DNA of 64,000 nt from positions 1 to 64,000 of the forward strand of contig NZ_CABFPH010000020.1 in NCBI RefSeq assembly GCF_902141845.1, given 5' to 3'. Shown one piece after another: positions 59,662-64,000 of the stretch; positions within the stretch are counted from its first letter, which is position 1; the number at the start of each line of letters is the position of its first letter. The translations under genes were made by a program, and so were the position numbers. Source of the stretch: Methylobacterium symbioticum. Lineage in GTDB: Bacteria; Pseudomonadota; Alphaproteobacteria; Rhizobiales; Beijerinckiaceae. The notes under the pieces were generated by a model. That model did no database searches and was not told the origin of the DNA. It saw only the letters and a list, made by a program, of their open reading frames with translations.

Positions 59662-62541
59662 TCACCCGAATGCCCCGACCTCGTGCTGGATCATGCCGGA
59701 GATCTCGCGGACCTGGGCGAACATGCGCCGGATCGGCTCGAACAGGCCGGTATGCTCGGCCTCGTAGGTGCCGACGTCGCGCGGGCCCGCCGGCTCGCCG
59801 AAATTGAGGCCGAGCGTCGGGTCGGGCGTGATCGGGAAGATGTCCTCGAGGAGCTTCAGGCAGCCCTCGATGTCGAGGCGCAGGAAGCGCTCCAGGAGCT
59901 GCTCGCGGGTCATGCCGGCATGCGGGCGGAAGCCCGGGATGTGCACGGCCGTGAACCAGATCTTATGGATCAGCGCGAGGCGGATGGCGTGTAGCAGGGT
60001 CAGGCGCACGGACATCTTCTTCAGGTCGGGCGCGGCCATCTGCAGGCTCAGCCAGTCGCAGGTGAGGCGGCCGAACAGGCGGCGCAGGCCGGGCGCGAGG
60101 CCGAGCCGGTCGAGGCTGTGCGCGATGATGACGAGCTCCTCGCGGCGCCCGTCCTTCTGGGTCCGGCGCGCCCGCTCCAGCCAGACGGCCGGGTCGAGGG
60201 TGTCGATATAGGCGCGCAGCACGTCGAGGTCGCCGACGCTCGCCGCGTGCTGGGCCAGGCGGAAGGCGCGGGAGAAGCGCACCGACTCGCGGCGCATGTC
60301 GCGGAACAGGTCGGGCGCGCGGCCGGCGGCGCGGCCGAGACCGTGCAGCGAATTCGCGAGATAGCCGAGCTGGTGCAGGATCGCGTTGTTCGGGATCGCC
60401 CGCATCTGGCGCGGATGGGTGATGAGCGCCGGGCCGCCGGACTCGCTCTGGCGCGCCACCGGCCGCGAGCCGGTGCGGTCGATCAGGCTCGGGCCGAAGG
60501 TGCCGAGCAGGGCCGCGTAGCCGGGATCGTCGACGAGGGCCTCCATGTCCTGGCGGACCACGGTGAAGAACTCGAGGGCGAAGTCGGTCTCGGCGTAGAC
60601 CGGATCGTCGTCCGCGTCCGGCCCCTCGCCGGGCTCGGACAGGGCATAGTCGGAGAAGGCGTCCTCGTCGGCGATGTCGAGGGCGTAGACGTGCTCGGCC
60701 ACCCGCGCGACGCTCGCCTCGGCCAGCGCCCGCGTGCCGAAGAGCAGGTAGCCGTCCGTGCCCTGGAAGCTCGATTCGAGGCGCACCCGGATGCCGGCGG
60801 CCCTGTTCTTGGCGCGGGCATCCTCCGGGGCGAGGTAGGCGAGGCGGTCGCGGAGCGAGGTCGGGTGCGCGCCGCGCCCGATCGACTCGCCGTGCGTGTC
60901 GAAGATCGCGAGCTCGACGCCCTGGAGCCCGTTCTGGACCAGCATGTCGGTGATGCGCAGGCGCAGCCGCTCGATCCAGAAGGTGGCGGCCAACTGGCCG
61001 ACATAGCGTCCCGAATCCGAGTAGCCGAACTGCACGGTAAGTCGGCCGATGCGCTTGAGGTACTGCCGCCAATGCGGGTTGCGCAACGCATCGTCCAGCA
61101 CGCGGATACCCTGTTCCAGCGCCTCCGCCGTCTCGAAGAGCGGCGTGATCTCGAGCTTGTCCGCGATGCCGTAATGCCGCGCCAGCCACAGGGCGGCGAG
61201 CAGGGTGTAGCCGGTCTCCGTCTCGGCGATGAGGAAGCGCACCGGATGGGTGCCGTCCACGTGCTTGAGGATCTGGGCGATGGTCATCATCAGCCGGGCG
61301 GCCGAGGCGCGCTCGGCGGCGAGCGCCCCGAAATCGACGGCGACCGGCTGCACGTCGTTGAGCAGCGTGTGGATGGTGGCGAGGTGCGAGCGGCGCTGGG
61401 CCGGGTCGGCGGGCTCGCCCTCCAGGTCGGTCACGCGGCGGACCGCGTTGTGGATCTGGCTGGCGTTGAGCCGGAAATGCGGCAGGGCGTTCGAGAGGCC
61501 GTGCGTTGCCACGCCCGCCCGCAGCACCGCGATGGCCCGCTTCTCGGCGTCCCCTGGTGCGGCGGCGACCGCCGCGGCGAGGCCCGCGAGCAGCGTGCCC
61601 GCATCGGTCTGAGCCCGCTCGCGCTCGATGATGAGGGCCAGGGCGAAGCGGTGCACCGCCTCTAGCGAGGGCTTGGTGCCGAGCTTCGGTGCCACGGCGA
61701 GCTGGCGGTTGACGGCGGCGAGCGCCTGCTCGGCGAGCCCGCGCACCACCTGCGTGGCCGGGATGGCGGGCAACTCGCGGATCACCCGGTCGAATTGCAT
61801 CCGCTTCGATTCGAGCCGGTAGCGCAGGGTGTCCCACCAGCCGATATCGGTGCGCCCGTCGGTGTCGCAGCCGACCCAGCTCGCCACCGCGAGCGGGCGG
61901 AGCGCCAGCTCGGTCCAGCGGTCCGGCCAGCGCCGACGGGCGGCGTCGAGGAGCGCGCCGTTGAATCCGTCGAGGGCGAGGCGGGCATTGTTGGCCGCGA
62001 TGCAGGCCTGATCGAACTCGTCGTCGAGGCTGATTTGCGGATCGGGCCGGGTCGAGAGGGCGGCGGCCTCGGCGACGAGGGGCGCGCGGGCGCCGGCCTC
62101 CGGCAGGCTGGCGCTTTGGGCGATCAGCGCGGCCACGGCTCGCTTCATGCCGAAGGTCGGATGCGCCGTGAACACGATCGCGAAGGCGGTGCGCCCGACC
62201 AGGTCGCGGAAGGTCTCGAAGTCCCCGGCCTTCTCGGGGATCGCCGCGACGAGGCGGGCCGGAACTGCGGTCTCAGGATCCGCCGTCGCGTCGAGGCCGA
62301 CATAGCTGCGCAGGCGCTCGGCGCGCGCAGCCAGGGCCTGCTCCCGCAGGCGCACGAACAGCGCGTCGAGGTCGTCCCCCGTGATCTCGCCGCGATCGAA
62401 GCGGCGGGTGATAGCCAAAGTCACGGCGAGCACCGGATTGCGGAAGGGATCCTCCGCCGACTGCTCGCGAGACGCCTCGATCAGGCCGAGGAGATGCTCC
62501 TCGAGTTCCGCCGGTGTCCTCTGGCCTGTCCCCTGCTGCAT
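59662..62541 (-). CDS. Divergent phosphoenolpyruvate carboxylase homologue
   Basis: A 959-residue relative of PEP carboxylase. Family features include FTAHPTFGMKR (His127; the usual next residue Glu is Phe), VQFGYSDSGRYVG at about 505, and LAIFDTHGESIGRGAHPTS, which corresponds to the catalytic FHGRGGSxGRGG loop but is altered. A RAIPNNAILH stretch stands where RAIPW is normal. The conserved C-terminal NTG tail is absent; the protein ends HEVGAFG. PEP carboxylation is central to serine-cycle methylotrophs, but this gene is outside any serine-cycle cluster. Activity is therefore uncertain: it may be a paralogue with another role. Confidence 0.82.
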   Translation of the reverse strand: MQQGTGQRTPAELEEHLLGLIEASREQSAEDPFRNPVLAVTLAITRRFDRGEITGDDLDALFVRLREQALAARAERLRSYVGLDATADPETAVPARLVAAIPEKAGDFETFRDLVGRTAFAIVFTAHPTFGMKRAVAALIAQSASLPEAGARAPLVAEAAALSTRPDPQISLDDEFDQACIAANNARLALDGFNGALLDAARRRWPDRWTELALRPLAVASWVGCDTDGRTDIGWWDTLRYRLESKRMQFDRVIRELPAIPATQVVRGLAEQALAAVNRQLAVAPKLGTKPSLEAVHRFALALIIERERAQTDAGTLLAGLAAAVAAAPGDAEKRAIAVLRAGVATHGLSNALPHFRLNASQIHNAVRRVTDLEGEPADPAQRRSHLATIHTLLNDVQPVAVDFGALAAERASAARLMMTIAQILKHVDGTHPVRFLIAETETGYTLLAALWLARHYGIADKLEITPLFETAEALEQGIRVLDDALRNPHWRQYLKRIGRLTVQFGYSDSGRYVGQLAATFWIERLRLRITDMLVQNGLQGVELAIFDTHGESIGRGAHPTSLRDRLAYLAPEDARAKNRAAGIRVRLESSFQGTDGYLLFGTRALAEASVARVAEHVYALDIADEDAFSDYALSEPGEGPDADDDPVYAETDFALEFFTVVRQDMEALVDDPGYAALLGTFGPSLIDRTGSRPVARQSESGGPALITHPRQMRAIPNNAILHQLGYLANSLHGLGRAAGRAPDLFRDMRRESVRFSRAFRLAQHAASVGDLDVLRAYIDTLDPAVWLERARRTQKDGRREELVIIAHSLDRLGLAPGLRRLFGRLTCDWLSLQMAAPDLKKMSVRLTLLHAIRLALIHKIWFTAVHIPGFRPHAGMTREQLLERFLRLDIEGCLKLLEDIFPITPDPTLGLNFGEPAGPRDVGTYEAEHTGLFEPIRRMFAQVREISGMIQHEVGAFG

Positions 62542-62726
62542 CGGCGATCCTCGCTCCCTCGACTATCCGCTCGTTCGTATCGTGTTCGTATCGTGCGGCC
62601 GCTCGAATGCGGGCGGGTTCGGACGGGCAAGGCAAGGTCCGTTCCGCGCCGCGGCAAGCTGGGCCGTGATCGCGCAGCCACGAGGCAGGTGCAAGGGCGC
62701 GATCCTTGGAGTAACGGTACGGCGGC

Positions 62727-62993
62727 ATGGAACTCATCCTGATCCTGGCCGCGATCCTGGCCTGTATCGTCGCGGGGGTGGCTGTGATCGCGATTTCGGC
62801 GCGGCACGGTCGGCCGCCCTTGCGCCTCGGCAACGAGCATGATGAGCGCGACGAGGCGCTGCTGCTCGCCGAGGTCGGGCCCTCGCATAGCCCGATCGAC
62901 CGCGACGCCGAGATCCTGGAAGCCGAGGTGCTCGAACTGGATCAGGCGCGCGACGCGCCCCGCTTGCCCCGCGAGCCGAAGCGGGAGCGCTGA
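62727..62993 (+). CDS. Small membrane protein with acidic tail
   Basis: An 88-residue protein with an N-terminal membrane anchor (ILILAAILACIVAGVAVIAIS), an Arg/His stop-transfer (ARHGRPPLR), and a cytoplasmic acidic segment rich in Glu/Asp (DRDAEILEAEVLELDQ). It is four bases upstream of the next gene, so cotranscribed. No domain recognised. Confidence 0.6.
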   Translation: MELILILAAILACIVAGVAVIAISARHGRPPLRLGNEHDERDEALLLAEVGPSHSPIDRDAEILEAEVLELDQARDAPRLPREPKRER

Positions 62994-62996
62994 GGC

Positions 62997-63770
62997 ATGG
63001 CCGGAATCCGCACCGCAATCCTGGGCTCGGCGCTGTTGGCCGCGGCGCTCACCGCCGGAGCGATCGGCCTGATCGAGTGGTCGGGCTCGGGCGCACCGGC
63101 CCCGTTGCCCGCTGAGGCGGCGCCGCCCCTCGAGCCGAAACCTGCGCCGCCCGCGCCGGAACCTGCGCCGCCGCCCCTGACCGACAGGGCCCCGCCGCCG
63201 GATGCGACCTTCGCCGCGCCGCCCTCGCTCGCCTGTGGGCCGAAGGCGGCGCGCTACGAAGGTGAGAAGGGGTTCCAGCTCTTCGTCACGCGGGCCGGGC
63301 GGGCGGAGGTCGAGAACGCCCTGCGCCCCCTCACCCCCGAGGTGACCCAGGTGCTGCAGGTAACGATCGGCTCCAAGGTTGCCACCGCCTACGGACCCGA
63401 TCTCGACGCGCTCCGGCGCGGCGGCCCGCCGAGCGCGATCGAGGCCCGGCTCGGCAGCGCGATCAAGTGGCAGGAGGGCCTGCCCGCCTTGCCCGACCCG
63501 CTCGCCATCGTCGGGGAAGACGGCCAGCCGCTCGCGCGCCTCGGCTTCCGCGAGTGCACGGAGGCGCCGCCGGTGCAGGCGCCGCCCCCCACCGCCACGC
63601 GCAAGGAGCCCAAGGACGGCAAGCCGCAGCGCAAGGCGGCGAAGCCGCAGGAGCATGACGGCCAGAGGGCCGAGGGCGAGGTGCAGCCGGCCAAGGCCGC
63701 GCCGAAGCCCAAGCCCGGTCCGAAGGTGCCGCCGGGCTTCACCCTGCCGCAGGGCGCGATCGCGGAATAG
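62997..63770 (+). CDS. Membrane-anchored Pro-rich protein with a periplasmic domain, unknown
   Basis: A 257-residue protein. It has an anchor or signal (TAILGSALLAAALTAGAIGLIEW), a long Pro/Ala spacer (about residues 32-75), a folded centre (PSLACGPKAARYEGEKGFQLFVTRAGRAEVENALRPLTPEVTQVLQVTIGSKVATAYGPDLDALR) with two Cys, and a Lys/Pro-rich tail. I do not recognise the centre. Tight spacing with the preceding small membrane protein suggests a joint envelope function. Confidence 0.65.
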   Translation: MAGIRTAILGSALLAAALTAGAIGLIEWSGSGAPAPLPAEAAPPLEPKPAPPAPEPAPPPLTDRAPPPDATFAAPPSLACGPKAARYEGEKGFQLFVTRAGRAEVENALRPLTPEVTQVLQVTIGSKVATAYGPDLDALRRGGPPSAIEARLGSAIKWQEGLPALPDPLAIVGEDGQPLARLGFRECTEAPPVQAPPPTATRKEPKDGKPQRKAAKPQEHDGQRAEGEVQPAKAAPKPKPGPKVPPGFTLPQGAIAE

Positions 63771-63813
63771 ATTTCACGGGAAAACCCCGGCCGAGCTTAA
63801 GGAAGGTTCAAGG

Positions 63814-64000
63814 ATGTCCTCAGCGATGACGGCCGCCCAGGTGATCGCGGCGCTGGGGCTGCAGCCGCACCCGGAGGGGGGCCATTACCGCGAGACGTTC
63901 CGCGACCCGCGCATGGCCGAGGGCCGCTCGGTCGGCACGGCGATCTACTATCTTCTCGATGTCGGCGAGGTCTCCGCTTGGCACCGGGTGGACGCCGCCG
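63814..64000 (+). CDS. Cupin-fold protein of the DUF985 type (3' end outside window)
   Basis: The first 62 residues read VIAALGLQPHPEGGHYRETFRD and then TAIYYLLDVGEVSAWHRVD, the conserved opening of the DUF985/Cupin_5 family, small beta-barrel proteins of unclear enzymatic role. A GGAAGG ribosome site precedes the ATG. A second Met at residue 5 is an alternative start. The gene is cut by the right edge. Confidence 0.85.
   Translation, partial: MSSAMTAAQVIAALGLQPHPEGGHYRETFRDPRMAEGRSVGTAIYYLLDVGEVSAWHRVDAA

Overview
The window is about 70% GC and reads as the main chromosome of an alphaproteobacterium of the Hyphomicrobiales (Rhizobiales), most likely a Methylobacterium/Methylorubrum relative. 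The evidence is the alphaproteobacterial gene order (ppsR-maf-aroE-coaE-dnaQ next to hemE; mnmE, mnmG-rsmG-parA-parB), a NrnC-type nanoRNase, a nepR-ecfG stress module, a PmtA-type phospholipid methyltransferase, polyhydroxyalkanoate-associated genes and three families of intergenic palindromic repeats. No insertion sequence, prophage, CRISPR array or rRNA gene was seen. The genus is an inference; the class is well supported.

Layout. 0-5.3 kb, minus strand: lptC-lptA, nrnC, panC, a small secreted protein, ybaK and a class A beta-lactamase. 5.5-13.3 kb: tRNA-modification and chromosome-partition genes (mnmE, mnmG, rsmG, parA, parB) with two parS sites, facing holA-lptE. 13.4-21.4 kb: envelope and regulatory genes (TonB-dependent receptor, acid phosphatase, dapD, a cNMP-binding protein, an OmpR-type regulator divergent from an L,D-transpeptidase, MarR). 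21.4-26.9 kb: yggS, leuS, a PHB-depolymerase-family esterase and a ribbon-helix-helix protein. 26.9-33.9 kb: dnaQ-coaE-aroE-CDF transporter-maf-ppsR on the minus strand and hemE-hemJ on the plus strand, diverging from a 482-bp gap that I interpret as the chromosomal replication origin (DnaA-box-like sites, an exact TTAA-N7-TTAA CtrA-type site, an AT-rich block). 34-37.1 kb: bfr/bfd iron storage, ruvA, yceI, ruvC. 37.4-42.5 kb: soluble PAS chemoreceptor, acyl-CoA synthetase, phasin-like protein and hydrolase. 42.6-46 kb: an Lrp-type regulator divergent from a stand-alone homodimeric E1 (2-oxoacid dehydrogenase) gene. 46-49.8 kb: small, mostly unrecognised genes, including a free-standing RNase A-like toxin-type domain. 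49.8-55.3 kb: asparaginase-like protein, diguanylate cyclase, a flavin-type oxidase plus glutathione transferase operon with a divergent LysR gene, and tRNA-Thr. 55.7-64 kb: nepR-ecfG, a repeat-containing protein, pmtA, dnaJ, a divergent PEP carboxylase homologue and a partial cupin gene.

How it works together. The core is an origin-proximal neighbourhood: replication initiation (oriC), partition (parS/ParAB), replisome subunits (HolA, DnaQ), Holliday-junction processing (RuvA, RuvC) and housekeeping metabolism (haem, CoA, shikimate). Accessory genes are slotted between these blocks. Many convergent gene pairs are separated by GC-rich hairpin repeats that probably act as bidirectional terminators. 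The observations most worth testing are the predicted oriC, the orphan RNase A-like protein at 46.0 kb, and several enzyme homologues that have lost or changed key catalytic residues (PEP carboxylase family, asparaginase family, one alpha/beta hydrolase).
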